From contig NC_019683.1 of assembly GCF_000316605.1 (NCBI RefSeq), forward strand, positions 1,720,036 to 1,784,035: a stretch of 64,000 bases of DNA. The letters run 5' to 3'. Below, piece by piece: positions 8,577 to 17,385 of this stretch. Position 1 is the stretch's first letter. Each line of letters starts with the position of its first letter. The notes under the pieces were generated by a model. That model was not told the origin of the DNA, ran no database searches, and saw nothing but the letters and a program-made list of their open reading frames with translations. Made by a program: the position numbers and the translations under genes. Origin of the DNA: [Leptolyngbya] sp. PCC 7376. GTDB taxonomy: Bacteria > Cyanobacteriota > Cyanobacteriia > Cyanobacteriales > MRBY01.

Positions 8577-9125
8577 ATGCGTATTTACGGAAATCGACAA
8601 ATTAAAACCCTTGCGGGGGAGCTAACCCGTCCCACTTTGGCGAAAGTGCGGGAAGCGATTTTTAATATTTGGCAAGGGCAGGTGCAGGGCTGCCGATGGC
8701 TCGATCTTTGTGCTGGTTCTGGGTCGATGGGGGCAGAGGCTTTATGTCGTGGTGCAGTGCAAGCAGTCGGTATCGAAAAAAATCCCCGTGCCTGTCGCAT
8801 CATTAATGAAAATTGGGAGAAAGTAGCGAAGGACGATCAAACTTTCCAGGTGCTAAAAGGTGACGTTCTAAAACGAATGGAATCTCTGGGTGGCGATCGC
8901 TTCGATTTGATTTATTTTGATCCGCCGTATGCAGCTAAGTTTTATCAACCTGTGCTCGAAAAAGTGATCGCCTTAGACTTACTAAACTCGAATGGCGAAA
9001 TGGCTGTGGAATATGACCCAAAACTTTGGCAGCCCATCGAACTAGAAGGATTAGAAAAGTTTAAAGATAAAAATTATGGTAAGACGGCGATCGCCTTTTA
9101 CCAGTTATCAGAAAACGAAAAATAG
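8577..9125 (+). CDS. rsmD: 16S rRNA (guanine(966)-N(2))-methyltransferase RsmD
   Basis: A 182-residue SAM-dependent methyltransferase that methylates G966 of 16S rRNA during 30S assembly. Seen: MRIYGNRQIKTLAGELTRPT at the start (the family's fold-entry and RPT motif), SAM-binding WLDLCAGSGSMGAEALCRG, GIEKN after strand 2, and the catalytic DPPY in LIYFDPPYA. Length is normal for RsmD. ATG at 8577 is 9 bp after the Ycf46-like gene, and the Aat-like gene begins 19 bp after its stop, so this is an operon interior. Confidence 0.93.
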   Translation: MRIYGNRQIKTLAGELTRPTLAKVREAIFNIWQGQVQGCRWLDLCAGSGSMGAEALCRGAVQAVGIEKNPRACRIINENWEKVAKDDQTFQVLKGDVLKRMESLGGDRFDLIYFDPPYAAKFYQPVLEKVIALDLLNSNGEMAVEYDPKLWQPIELEGLEKFKDKNYGKTAIAFYQLSENEK

Positions 9126-9144
9126 AGGATATATAAACTAGCGA

Positions 9145-9897
9145 ATGAAATGGATTGATGGTTGGTATCCAGTAATTCTCGACCGTGGACTTTTACCCCA
9201 TGTACCGCAGTTGGTTGAGCATCGTAATGGCGAATTTTGTGTTGCACTAGATTTGGAACCGGGCTTTATTGCAGAAGCTTGTGCCCATGGCTATATGCCT
9301 ATGGGAGAAATCGCCCAGGATAGACCCATTCTCTTAATTAAATCCCATCAAAAACGGTGTATTTTAGACTTTGAAAATCTACATATTTCGCGCAAAATTA
9401 AACGTTATGCTCGCACATTAACATTTCATATTGATCGAAATTTTTCAGAGTGTTTAAATCGTGTTGTCATCCACTACCATCCCGATACTTGGCTTATTAA
9501 ACCGTTATGTGACGCGTTAATTTCTCTCCACAAAAATCCAATGGTAGGAGTCTCTTTTCACTCCATCGAAATTTATGATGGCGATAATTTTGTTGCTGGC
9601 GAAATCGGCTATACAACAGGGGCAATTTATACGAGTCTTGCTGGTTTTCATTCTCAAAATGGTTCGGGTTCTGTGCAGCTAGCTGTATTAGGCTTAATTC
9701 TTGCAGAAAGTGAATTTGCCTTTTGGGATTTGGGAATGCCGATACCCTACAAAGAATCGTTGGGAGCGATTGTCATTAATCGTGAGACTTTTTTAAAGCG
9801 TTGGAAAACTGACGGCGATCGCCCCACACCAACTTGGTCAGCTTTAACATTAGATACTGATGAAATCCTGCAAAAGCTAAAACGCAATAAAAGATAA
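9145..9897 (+). CDS. divergent leucyl/phenylalanyl-tRNA-protein transferase-like protein (Aat family)
   Basis: A 250-residue protein that follows the Aat layout. It has HGYMPMGEI in place of the family's GYFPM strand, a basic DFENLHISRKIKR segment matching the L-H-x-S-R signature, then VGVSFHSIEIYDGDNFVAGEIGY-type sequence corresponding to the HSIE-W-LVGG core, and a final LAVLGLILAESEFAFWDLGMP. Aat adds Leu/Phe to N-terminal Arg/Lys for ClpS/ClpAP degradation. The canonical GESMFS loop is replaced by HSQNGSGSVQLA, so the donor or acceptor specificity may differ. A decayed copy of its 3' end lies at 10775-10849. Confidence 0.7.
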   Translation: MKWIDGWYPVILDRGLLPHVPQLVEHRNGEFCVALDLEPGFIAEACAHGYMPMGEIAQDRPILLIKSHQKRCILDFENLHISRKIKRYARTLTFHIDRNFSECLNRVVIHYHPDTWLIKPLCDALISLHKNPMVGVSFHSIEIYDGDNFVAGEIGYTTGAIYTSLAGFHSQNGSGSVQLAVLGLILAESEFAFWDLGMPIPYKESLGAIVINRETFLKRWKTDGDRPTPTWSALTLDTDEILQKLKRNKR

Positions 9898-9969
9898 AAA
9901 GTTACGGTTCAAGATATTGTTTTTGTTCGAGAAAAAAGTGCTTTACACAAACAGGAAAGCTGCTAAATC

Positions 9970-10695
9970 ATGAATCGTCCAGTAAAACTATCTCTCGATA
10001 TTCTCATGGGATCTGTCGTTCCGATTCTGATTCTGAATAATTTAAACAGTCAGCTTGGAGCGGTAACCACATATATTGTCGCTGCACTTGTTTCTGTTCT
10101 TTGGGTCTTTATCGATCTGTTGTTTATCACTAAGCGATTTAATTTTATTACTAGCTATGTTGGGGTGTTTGCAATTGGACGAGGCGTATTAGCATTTTGG
10201 TTTGTCGATGGTATTTTGTTTGCTCTCAAAGATACCCTCGCTGCGATATTTACTGCCTTGGTATTTGGAGTATCCATTATCATCCACAAGCCCATTATTT
10301 ATTATTTTGTAGTGCAAGGTCTTAATCCAACATCGCCACAGCAAGAAGCATTCTTGAAAAAGCTTCTTGACGAGCCAGGTGTCTATCGTGCTCTGGTCAA
10401 AGGAACCAAAATAGTTCTGCTCATTACTTTATTTACAGGAGCTGCAAACTTTGTTCTGAATCTCCAGATGGTTGTCGCTGACTTTGGGACGACGATTTTT
10501 AATCAACAAGTTGCTAGGGTTAATGCTATTACCCGAATTGCGCTAACAATACCGGAATTTATAGGCATTGGGATAGCTGCTGTGGGTATCCGGCAAGCAA
10601 TTTTGCACTATCTTCCTGAAGAAGATGACGAAGCACAAGATGATAGCGATTTTTGGACGCTTTTAGAACTACGCGAAGCCCAGAAGCTGGATTAG
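9970..10695 (+). CDS. VC0807-family integral membrane protein
   Basis: A 241-residue protein with about six membrane segments (LDILMGSVVPILILNNL, IVAALVSVLWVFIDLLF, and others) and an acidic cytoplasmic C-terminal tail (LPEEDDEAQDDSDF). The arrangement of an N-terminal domain with a proline in helix 1 and the central YYFVVQG segment matches the VC0807/septation-protein-A-like family of unknown function. It lies 72 bp after the Aat-like gene on the same strand. I do not assign a transport substrate. Confidence 0.65.
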   Translation: MNRPVKLSLDILMGSVVPILILNNLNSQLGAVTTYIVAALVSVLWVFIDLLFITKRFNFITSYVGVFAIGRGVLAFWFVDGILFALKDTLAAIFTALVFGVSIIIHKPIIYYFVVQGLNPTSPQQEAFLKKLLDEPGVYRALVKGTKIVLLITLFTGAANFVLNLQMVVADFGTTIFNQQVARVNAITRIALTIPEFIGIGIAAVGIRQAILHYLPEEDDEAQDDSDFWTLLELREAQKLD

Positions 10696-10774
10696 AGTCT
10701 CCTATGATTGGAACTTTAACCTTTACTGATTTTTCTAATATCATAAATATCTCCTCGTTAATTGCTGTAAGGTC

Positions 10775-10849
10775 GGCGATCGCTCAACAGTTTTATTATT
10801 AGCTTCCGAATTAGAAACTGATGCAATTGCAAAAACTCTAAGGCAATAA
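10775..10849 (+). pseudogene. remnant of an Aat-like 3' end
   Basis: In one frame the segment reads GDRSTVLLLASELETDAIA then KTLRQ and a stop. It parallels the C-terminus of the gene ending at 9897 (GDRPTPTWSALTLDTDEI then LQKLKRNKR), and the following bases CAATAAAAGATA are shared as well. I read it as the leftover tail of a tandem paralogue or partial duplication. Only about 75 bp align, so chance similarity is not fully excluded. Confidence 0.5.
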
Positions 10850-10885
10850 AAGATAGTCTAATTTGAACTTTTGTGAGATTGCAAA

Positions 10886-11437
10886 ATGATGATTGAAGGA
10901 AGCCAGCTCGAACCTCATTGTTATGTCGAGCGCTACCCTGAGCTGTTTGCGAAGCTTAAAGCAGCAGGGTGGACTGGTAAGCGTTTGCAGGGCCACCACA
11001 AATCCGCGTGGGTAAGAGAGGCTTCTTTATTTATTTTGCATCCAAGTGCCTTTGATTTTTTATTGCAGTTTGAAGGGTTAATGATTGAAGCCCCGAGTCA
11101 TATTAGTGAGCAAAGTCAGCATATCAATCGCATTCGGTTTTACCCAGATCTAGCTTTTGCCTCAATGAAAACGAGCGCTGCCGACTATGAGCTGGATATT
11201 GAGGAGATTCTCGGAGACCAAGAGGTTTTTCCTGTGGCAGAAGCGAATGGCAAAGTTTTGTTTATTACGCTGTCGTGTCGTGCTGCGTTTATCGACCAAT
11301 CTCTTTGTGGTTATCTACGCGCCTCAAATCCATTTGTTTTGCTCAATACGGTTTTGTTTGAAACAGATGGTGATGGCATGGTCGAAAGGGAAGTTGTTCC
11401 TATGGGCGATCGCGTTACTGGTCGTCCGATGTGGTGA
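10886..11437 (+). CDS. SUKH-3-like protein (possible orphan immunity protein)
   Basis: A 183-residue soluble protein. The segments KLKAAGWTGKRL and SAFDFLLQFEGLMIEAP fit the SUKH-3 layout, in which a GW...R motif is followed by a helix ending in F-G/E-G-L. SUKH proteins commonly neutralise toxins of polymorphic or contact-dependent systems, and others serve as general regulatory adaptors. No toxin gene is adjacent: upstream is a VC0807-like membrane protein and downstream a small membrane protein that may be translationally coupled. Start ATG at 10886, with another ATG one codon later. The family call rests on two motifs. Confidence 0.6.
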   Translation: MMIEGSQLEPHCYVERYPELFAKLKAAGWTGKRLQGHHKSAWVREASLFILHPSAFDFLLQFEGLMIEAPSHISEQSQHINRIRFYPDLAFASMKTSAADYELDIEEILGDQEVFPVAEANGKVLFITLSCRAAFIDQSLCGYLRASNPFVLLNTVLFETDGDGMVEREVVPMGDRVTGRPMW

Positions 11438-11502
11438 ACTTTATATTTGGTCCAATAGTGCAAAATAAAGACCATTATTTATTTATTGTGACTACACCGT
11501 TA

Positions 11503-11958
11503 ATGACTTCTTCCCGTTTTACTGATGCTGAGCGTCTTGAATCCCTAAAAGTGGCGATCGCCGGAGGAGTTTGTGCGGGAGCAATTAGTTTGGGGATTTT
11601 GGTGGTCAATCGGATTTTTGTATTTGGTTTTGAGGTGATCGCCCTGACTTTGGCTTCTGGGATGGCCACATTGACTTTGCTCGTGAATGCAGGCATTGCC
11701 GGACTATCGGGCGCATTATTCGCTTTGGTTTATCGCTATGCCATTCGCCAAGATAAAAATCCTCAATTGAATATGGGTGTTGTGCTGGCGTTTACTTTAG
11801 TGCGAGGTTTAGCGTTGGTGGATGCTGGCTCGGCGATCGCCCAAAATGGTTGGCCATTTTTATCAGCTTGTGGGGAAAGTTTAGTGATTTTTGGGCTGAC
11901 GGCGTTGGTCTTAAACTTTGCGCTTCAACAGCAATGGCTCAAAACGTTTGGAGATTAG
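11503..11958 (+). CDS. small four-helix membrane protein, unknown function
   Basis: The frame is open from a GTG at 11431 that overlaps the upstream gene; I prefer the ATG at 11503 (MTSSRFTDAERLESL) because a charged helix followed by membrane segments is the more natural beginning. About 151 residues with four hydrophobic segments (VAIAGGVCAGAISLGILVV, EVIALTLASGMATLTLLV, AGLSGALFALVYRYAI, and a C-terminal pair) and a short positively charged tail. No family with known function recognised. It ends overlapping by 4 bp the convergent NACHT gene. Confidence 0.65.
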   Translation: MTSSRFTDAERLESLKVAIAGGVCAGAISLGILVVNRIFVFGFEVIALTLASGMATLTLLVNAGIAGLSGALFALVYRYAIRQDKNPQLNMGVVLAFTLVRGLALVDAGSAIAQNGWPFLSACGESLVIFGLTALVLNFALQQQWLKTFGD

Positions 11959-14798
11959 AGGCGATCGCCACTTTGCCAAATCCCTTGAAAATCTGGATAG
12001 GACAAATCCTTCGACCATTCCCAAAGAATTTTGTAACAGGTTCTTTTACTAGGAGCTTGAGTTGCGGAGTTGAGATAGATCTCACGGACTTGAGGCAAGA
12101 CTTCCCGTAGGTGATTGCCTTCCACTATTTTTGCAAGGGTTTCGATAATCAGACGTAATGTTGTTTTGCAGCGGGCGATCGCCAATCCTTCGATTAATGT
12201 CGGAATGATGATTGGATGGGAAGGGTTGAAATTTGCCAGTTTTGTGATGTGATAAATGCGTTTGTGGAGCGGTAAATCTTGATCTAGCTTTTTCAAAATT
12301 GTTGCAGTTGCTAATTCCACTTCGCGCGGTGTTTTTTGTCGGGATTTGCGAGTGGTTTTAGCTGGAGTTTTGGATGCTTGTTGCGTTGGAATTAAGGGAT
12401 TATCCGGCGCAATTTTAGACAATGTATCGAGAATATTACTGCGCTGAGATTTTTCCGTAGCTTGTTTGAAAAGAGTTTCGAGGGTGGTGATCGCCAAGGG
12501 ATGGGCTGGGTAAAGTCTTCCTAGGCGCAAGGCTGCTTTGCGTAGGGTACTCGTTTTGCTTTCAGTTTGCAGGATCTGAGTTAGCGTCTGAAGCAAGATT
12601 TTATTTGTCGGATCAATTAGCCCCAAACTTCGACAGAGATTTAGTTTCATGTCAGGGTGACTATCTTCTGCTAAAAGCTTTTCGAGGATGGTGATCGCCC
12701 TTTTATTACCGGGATCATGATTTTTTCCGAGACTATGAGCAGCCAGCCATTGATCAAAGGGATTGTTGGTTTGCTCTAAAAAGTTTTCTAGCGCGGGGAT
12801 AGTGAGTTGGCGATCGCTCCGGGATAAGGCAATGCCTGCTTGGTTGATAATTGGTGGCGGTAAAGAAATACCATCTTTGGGAGTCTCAAAACGCCATTGA
12901 ATTAATTGATTGATAACAGTTTTGGCCTCGGAAAAATCAGGAAATTCTGCCAAGCCTTTGCCGACCATACAAGTTGCCCACAAACTATAAAAACCGCCGC
13001 AATTATCTTGCCATTGCCACAAAGTTTGTAAAAAAGCTTCTTTCTCTGTGTTAGCAATATCTTCTCGGCCTAACCACAGCAAAATGATTTCTTGCCAGCC
13101 ATATTCAAAAGCTGGATAGCGGGTTTCTTCACTTTGCTGGAATGCCACTAAATCTTGCCATTGGGCGATCGCTGTAGCCGCGAAATACTCCTGAAAAGTT
13201 TGGTGATAAAAACCATAAATTTTTTCGCTGGTTTCTTCTGATTTTCCGACGACATCTAGCCAACCTAATTGCAAAGTTACTGTTAGTAGATCTGGGTCGA
13301 AAGCATCAAAAATATTTTCTACTTCCCGTTGCCGAAATCGAAATTGCTGTAGAGCATTCTGCAAACCTTGTAAGGCTAACTGACCTAGAGCTTTGTTTAT
13401 GGTTTGTCGTTGTGTGCGGGTTGTCGGAAAAGCATCCTGTTTCCACTCATAAAAAGCATCTACAAATTGTCGATACAAAATAGCTTTAGTTGTAGGCAGT
13501 TTGCCTTGGGTCAACTGCCAAGTGCGGCACAACAACGTCAGGTACAGAGGATGACGCACCACAGCATGGATGCGGTTATTCACCCGACGATTCAGCTCAA
13601 AAATGAGGCGATCGCCCAAAGATGAATGTTGCTGAAACCATTGCTGAATAAAATTTTCCAGTTGCTGATTATCTGACCCAAAACTTTGGCAACGATAGGT
13701 CGTGAAATAGGCCAACGGATTTTTGCCCGATTTCCAAACCGTACTGCGACAAGTCAAAACCACATGGGCATTGCCAAGCCAACTTTCTACAGAATGGGCG
13801 AGAGTGGTGGCCGCGCGACTGGATGGATCACCCATTTCATCTAAGGCATCCAATAAAAACCAGACTTTACCTTGTTCGATTAAACTCGCAAATTCGTTAA
13901 TTGTTTCAGAGGCGATCGCAAACTGTTTGAGAGCTTGTCTGAGCCAAGTGGAGGTGATGTAATCTTCCAGCGATCGCCCATCGAGATCTGCCAGTGAAAT
14001 CCAAACTGGTAAACAAGTTTTTGTGTTGCCGAGATGTAATGCCAATTGCTGTAAAAACGTTGTTTTGCCAGTTCCCGGTTCCCCAACAATAGCTAATCGA
14101 TTAGGTTGCTCCCTATCAATATGATTTTGAAAAAATAGCTCTGGCGTATAACTCGGCAAATCTGCATCACTATCCGAATTTTCATCCACTCCATCATTAG
14201 CAACCACACCCAACGGCACATATAAATCCCCCAGCTCAAAGACCATGCCATCACTAGCAGTTAGGGGATTGCTCGTTAAACGAGTATTGAGAGCATTGCG
14301 ACAAATCGATGGCCAATCATGCTTTGTTTTTAGCTCAACTTTTGCCGCTTTTTGTTGTTTTTGTTGCGTTGAAATCTCACCATTCCCACCAGATCGACAA
14401 CTTTCCCATGCTTGCTCAAAACAATCTATGTTGTAATCCCTCTCCCAGCGATCGCCCCAAAAAGTCAAAGTAAAATGCCAATTTTCGGAACCGCGAGTAA
14501 TGGTGCGATTGTCCTCAAGAATCTCTAGAAAACCAGTAAAACTTTTCAGAGCCGTTTTAATTTGCGGCAAAGTCAGTGGTGCATCCGGCGTCGCTAACCG
14601 CGATAACGTTTGGAGATAGCGTAATTTTGTTCGAATAACTAACCGTTCCGAAGATTGCCATTGCGCTTCAATTTGATCCCGCAACCGATCAACCTGACTT
14701 TCATCCGCGTCCAAAGAATCATTAGCAAAATCTAACAGCGCAAACAATAGCGACTGCGATCGCCTCTTCGGTACAGCTCCATAACTTTGCTTCGGCAT
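11955..14798 (-). CDS. NACHT-domain STAND ATPase with C-terminal HEAT-like repeats
   Basis: A 947-residue protein. Residues 1-140 form the N-terminal domain shared by many cyanobacterial NACHT proteins (FLEILEDNRT, SENWHFTL, FEQAWES). The NACHT module starts with Walker A VGEPGTGKTTF at about 238-248, followed by Walker B VWFLLDALDEMGD at about 313-323 and an R-rich VVLTCRST sensor; a helical region (FYHQTFQEYFAATAIA) follows. From about 660 onward short helical repeats (AITILEKLLAEDSHP, NLCRSLGLIDPTN) are HEAT-like. STAND proteins of this kind act as ligand-triggered switches in signalling or antiviral immunity. No nuclease or TIR effector is recognisable. Divergent from sigZ, sharing a 111-bp intergenic region. 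Confidence 0.85.
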   Translation of the reverse strand: MPKQSYGAVPKRRSQSLLFALLDFANDSLDADESQVDRLRDQIEAQWQSSERLVIRTKLRYLQTLSRLATPDAPLTLPQIKTALKSFTGFLEILEDNRTITRGSENWHFTLTFWGDRWERDYNIDCFEQAWESCRSGGNGEISTQQKQQKAAKVELKTKHDWPSICRNALNTRLTSNPLTASDGMVFELGDLYVPLGVVANDGVDENSDSDADLPSYTPELFFQNHIDREQPNRLAIVGEPGTGKTTFLQQLALHLGNTKTCLPVWISLADLDGRSLEDYITSTWLRQALKQFAIASETINEFASLIEQGKVWFLLDALDEMGDPSSRAATTLAHSVESWLGNAHVVLTCRSTVWKSGKNPLAYFTTYRCQSFGSDNQQLENFIQQWFQQHSSLGDRLIFELNRRVNNRIHAVVRHPLYLTLLCRTWQLTQGKLPTTKAILYRQFVDAFYEWKQDAFPTTRTQRQTINKALGQLALQGLQNALQQFRFRQREVENIFDAFDPDLLTVTLQLGWLDVVGKSEETSEKIYGFYHQTFQEYFAATAIAQWQDLVAFQQSEETRYPAFEYGWQEIILLWLGREDIANTEKEAFLQTLWQWQDNCGGFYSLWATCMVGKGLAEFPDFSEAKTVINQLIQWRFETPKDGISLPPPIINQAGIALSRSDRQLTIPALENFLEQTNNPFDQWLAAHSLGKNHDPGNKRAITILEKLLAEDSHPDMKLNLCRSLGLIDPTNKILLQTLTQILQTESKTSTLRKAALRLGRLYPAHPLAITTLETLFKQATEKSQRSNILDTLSKIAPDNPLIPTQQASKTPAKTTRKSRQKTPREVELATATILKKLDQDLPLHKRIYHITKLANFNPSHPIIIPTLIEGLAIARCKTTLRLIIETLAKIVEGNHLREVLPQVREIYLNSATQAPSKRTCYKILWEWSKDLSYPDFQGIWQSGDRL

Positions 14799-14909
14799 AT
14801 TCTTCAGTTTGGCATAAAGTTTCGGCGGCGATCGCCCTCCTTTTTAGATTCAGTAGACTGGGAATAAACATAATCTCTGGCCGAACTGAGCAAAGATAAA
14901 AGCTGAAAC

Positions 14910-15452
14910 ATGAATATTGAAAGCATCTGGGATGAATATCGAGCGGACATCAAAGCATTTCTGTATTCACGAGTCTCAAATGCTGATGATGCCGATGATT
15001 TACTGCAAGATGTTTGGATAAAAGCATCTAAAAAGATTCACACTCTCCAGTCAGAAAAAAGTATTAAGCCTTGGCTATTTCAGATAACAAATCGCGTCAT
15101 CATTGATTACTATCGCCACAAAAACAAAGGACAGCAACTACATCCAAATGATTTGGTAGCCCATAATGATGTCCCTGACATAATCCAGTTGTTGACTCCT
15201 TGTCTTGAGCCTTTTATTCGTGACCTACCGGAAGATGTAGCAGAGCCTCTTCGAGTTGTGGATATTCAAGGTCAATCCCAAAAAGATTACGCCCGTGACA
15301 TGAATACGAACTATTCCACTGTGAAATCTCGGATTCAAAAAAGCAGAAGACAGTTACGTCAGCTATTTGAAGATTGTTGTGAGTTTTCTTTTGATCATGA
15401 TGGACATGTGAGTGATTTTGAACCCAAGTCTAATAATTGTGCGAAGTGCTAG
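14910..15452 (+). CDS. sigZ: ECF-type RNA polymerase sigma factor SigZ
   Basis: A 180-residue ECF sigma factor with region 2 (DADDLLQDVWIKA, then KPWLFQITNRVIIDYYRHK) and region 4 (GQSQKDYARDMNTNYSTVKSRIQKSRRQLR, the helix-turn-helix for -35 recognition). The C-terminal tail is unusual for ECF factors but known in SigZ: a CC pair, a histidine/aspartate stretch (FDHDGHVSDF) and a final CAKC. The tail could bind metal or respond to redox. No anti-sigma gene is adjacent, which fits control by the tail itself. The downstream GST gene starts 68 bp later and also ends in a cysteine-rich tail. Confidence 0.87.
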   Translation: MNIESIWDEYRADIKAFLYSRVSNADDADDLLQDVWIKASKKIHTLQSEKSIKPWLFQITNRVIIDYYRHKNKGQQLHPNDLVAHNDVPDIIQLLTPCLEPFIRDLPEDVAEPLRVVDIQGQSQKDYARDMNTNYSTVKSRIQKSRRQLRQLFEDCCEFSFDHDGHVSDFEPKSNNCAKC

Positions 15453-15520
15453 CTACATTTCGTCTTTTTGATTAGCTCCGCGTCTTATTTGGTGTAGACA
15501 TCCAATAACTGGAGCCAAAC

Positions 15521-16243
15521 ATGATCAAAGTAATCAGCTTTAAAATTTGTCCTTTTGTTCAGAGAGTCACAGCGCTTTTAGAGGCAAAACAGGCACCATA
15601 TGAAATTCAATATATTGATCTCAGCAATAAGCCAGAGTGGTTTTTAGAGATTTCACCGAATGGGCAAGTGCCACTTTTGATTACCGAATCGAATGATGTG
15701 CTGTTCGAATCTGATGCCATTGTGGAATACATTGACGAGGCGATCGCCACCCCTTTGTTTGATTCCGACTTGGTGAAAAAAGCACAGGAGCGTTCATGGT
15801 CATACCTCGCTACCAAGCATTACCTGGTTCAATGTAGTGCCCAGCGTAGCAAGGACAAAGGGACTTTATTAGATCGATCTCACAAGTTATCAAAGGCTTT
15901 CGCCAAGTTGGAATCCAAGTTAACGAATGAAAAATTCTTTGGTGGTGATCAGTTAGATATGGTCGATATTGCCTGGTTACCTTTACTGCATCGAGCTTCA
16001 ATTATTGAGCAACATTCTGGCTACGATTTCATTGGTCAGTTTCCCAAAGTGAAAGCACTGCAAAAACAGCTGTTGGCAACTGGCTTGGCTGAGAAATCGG
16101 TGTCAGAAGATTTTGAAGAGAAGTTTGCAGCATTCTATTTGTCAGAGCAAACTTATTTGGGACAATGTGCCAAAACTCAACTCGGGAAAACTTGTTTTGG
16201 AGAGTCTGATTGTAGAGACGAAGATTTTGACTGTTGTTCTTAA
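15521..16243 (+). CDS. glutathione S-transferase family protein with Cys-rich C-terminal tail
   Basis: A 240-residue protein. The N-terminal thioredoxin-fold domain has KICPFVQRV (the CPF-x-x-R active-site region of omega/tau-like GSTs), NGQVPLLI with the cis-proline and FESDAIVEYIDE with the glutathione-binding ES. The all-helical C-terminal domain ends near residue 210 (MVDIAWLPLL). The last 25 residues carry six cysteines (GQCAKTQL..CFGESDCRDED..CC), not part of a standard GST, which suggests metal or redox sensing. It follows sigZ by 68 bp on the same strand. Function inferred as thiol-dependent reduction or conjugation. Confidence 0.82.
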   Translation: MIKVISFKICPFVQRVTALLEAKQAPYEIQYIDLSNKPEWFLEISPNGQVPLLITESNDVLFESDAIVEYIDEAIATPLFDSDLVKKAQERSWSYLATKHYLVQCSAQRSKDKGTLLDRSHKLSKAFAKLESKLTNEKFFGGDQLDMVDIAWLPLLHRASIIEQHSGYDFIGQFPKVKALQKQLLATGLAEKSVSEDFEEKFAAFYLSEQTYLGQCAKTQLGKTCFGESDCRDEDFDCCS

Positions 16244-16256
16244 TCGGCTCTAATAG

Positions 16257-16281
16257 TCCAGTATCGATTTACGGTACTGGA
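16257..16281 (+). terminator. hairpin after GST gene
   Basis: TCCAGTATC and GGTACTGGA pair as a 9-bp stem (one G-U) around loop GATTTAC, 14 bases after the GST stop. No U-run follows, so termination is plausible but not certain. Confidence 0.45.
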
Positions 16282-16321
16282 TGTCCTGGCGATCGCCCAT
16301 CGTTATCCGAACAATTCATAT

Positions 16322-17272
16322 TATAGCAGGCAAGGAGTGGGTTAAGACAGAATAGGATAGAAGCAATAAACATAGATGCCATGCCTGCTCCCCATAGTCT
16401 TGATTTACGCCTAAAAGCTGTTGCCGCCTTCGATAAAGGTGAACGAAAAAGTGATATCTGTCGCTTCTTTGGTATTAGCCGAAATACGCTAGACCTGTGG
16501 CTGAAACGACGAGAGAAAATCGGTTCAGTCGCTCCGAAGACAGATTACCGTCGAGGCCCTCAACCGAAGATTAATGATCTAGATGCTTTTCGTGCTTTTG
16601 CAGAGAAATATGGGCATCTAACCCAGAAGGAAATGGCGGAGAAATGGCCAGAGTCTATTAGTGATGCATCCAGACGTGAAGCTCTACGGAAAATTGAATT
16701 TACTCGAAAAAAAAGACCTATCGATATCAAGAGAGAGATAAAGAATTAGAAAAAGCATTTGTGGCACAACTGAAGCAGTATGGCCAAGAACGACTCGTAT
16801 ATATCGATGAAAGTGGATTTGATAATACCTTAGATTATGGGTATGGCTACTGCCATAAGTCAGAGAGGTTTATCGCAGAGAAGTTAGGTCATCGTACAGA
16901 ACGAGTTAGCGTGATTGGAGGATGGCGAGAGGGAGAGCAGATAGCACCGATGGTATTTGAGGGCTATGCCAACAGCGCCTTAGTTTGCCAATGGGTAGAG
17001 GATTGCTTAGTGCCAGAGTTGATTCCGGGTCAAATTATTATTCTGGATAATGCCAGTGTTCATCCAAAGGAAAGAATACAAACATTGGTGGCGAAGGCAG
17101 GATGTGAAGTGATATTTTTGCCACCCTACTCACCACACCTGAACAAGATAGAGAAGTTTTGGGGGAGGTTAAAGAAGGAGGTAAGTAAGCTCATCAAGAA
17201 GACTGAGGATTTGTTCGATGCCATCAGAATAGCCTTCTGTTCTATGTCCTAACCTTCTCCTTCTCTGCTATA
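16322..17272 (+). mobile_element. IS630-family insertion sequence, copy 1
   Basis: Element 16324-17270 (947 bp) flanked by TA on both sides, the target duplication of the IS630/Tc1 group. The ends are imperfect inverted repeats: TAGCAGGCAAGGAGTGGGTTA at the left and the complement TAGCAGAGAAGGAGAAGGTTA at the right. A second copy of identical length and almost identical sequence lies at 37972-38918, so this element moved recently. Confidence 0.92.
16381..17252 (+). CDS. IS630-family transposase made by frameshift (two overlapping frames)
   Basis: The first frame (16381-16749, 122 aa) encodes the helix-turn-helix half (SLDLRLKAVAAF, FFGISRNTLDLWLKRR). A -1 shift at the A8 run 16707-16714 joins it to a second frame ending at 17252, which carries the DDE catalytic half: YIDESGFD, IILDNASVHP and PPYSPHLNKIEKFWG. 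After the shift the protein continues KTYRYQERDKELEKAF without a stop. Slippage on an A-run is usual for this IS group. The copy at 38029-38900 has the same arrangement, supporting programmed frameshifting over mutation. Confidence 0.9.
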
Positions 17273-17385
17273 GCTGGCTAGAGCAATTCGAGAGAAATGC
17301 AAATTTTATCCTGCATGGCGCTGGATACCCTCGAATTACTACATACTTAAGGGAGTTATGACTTTTGCTGAGATAGTAAAAGTAA

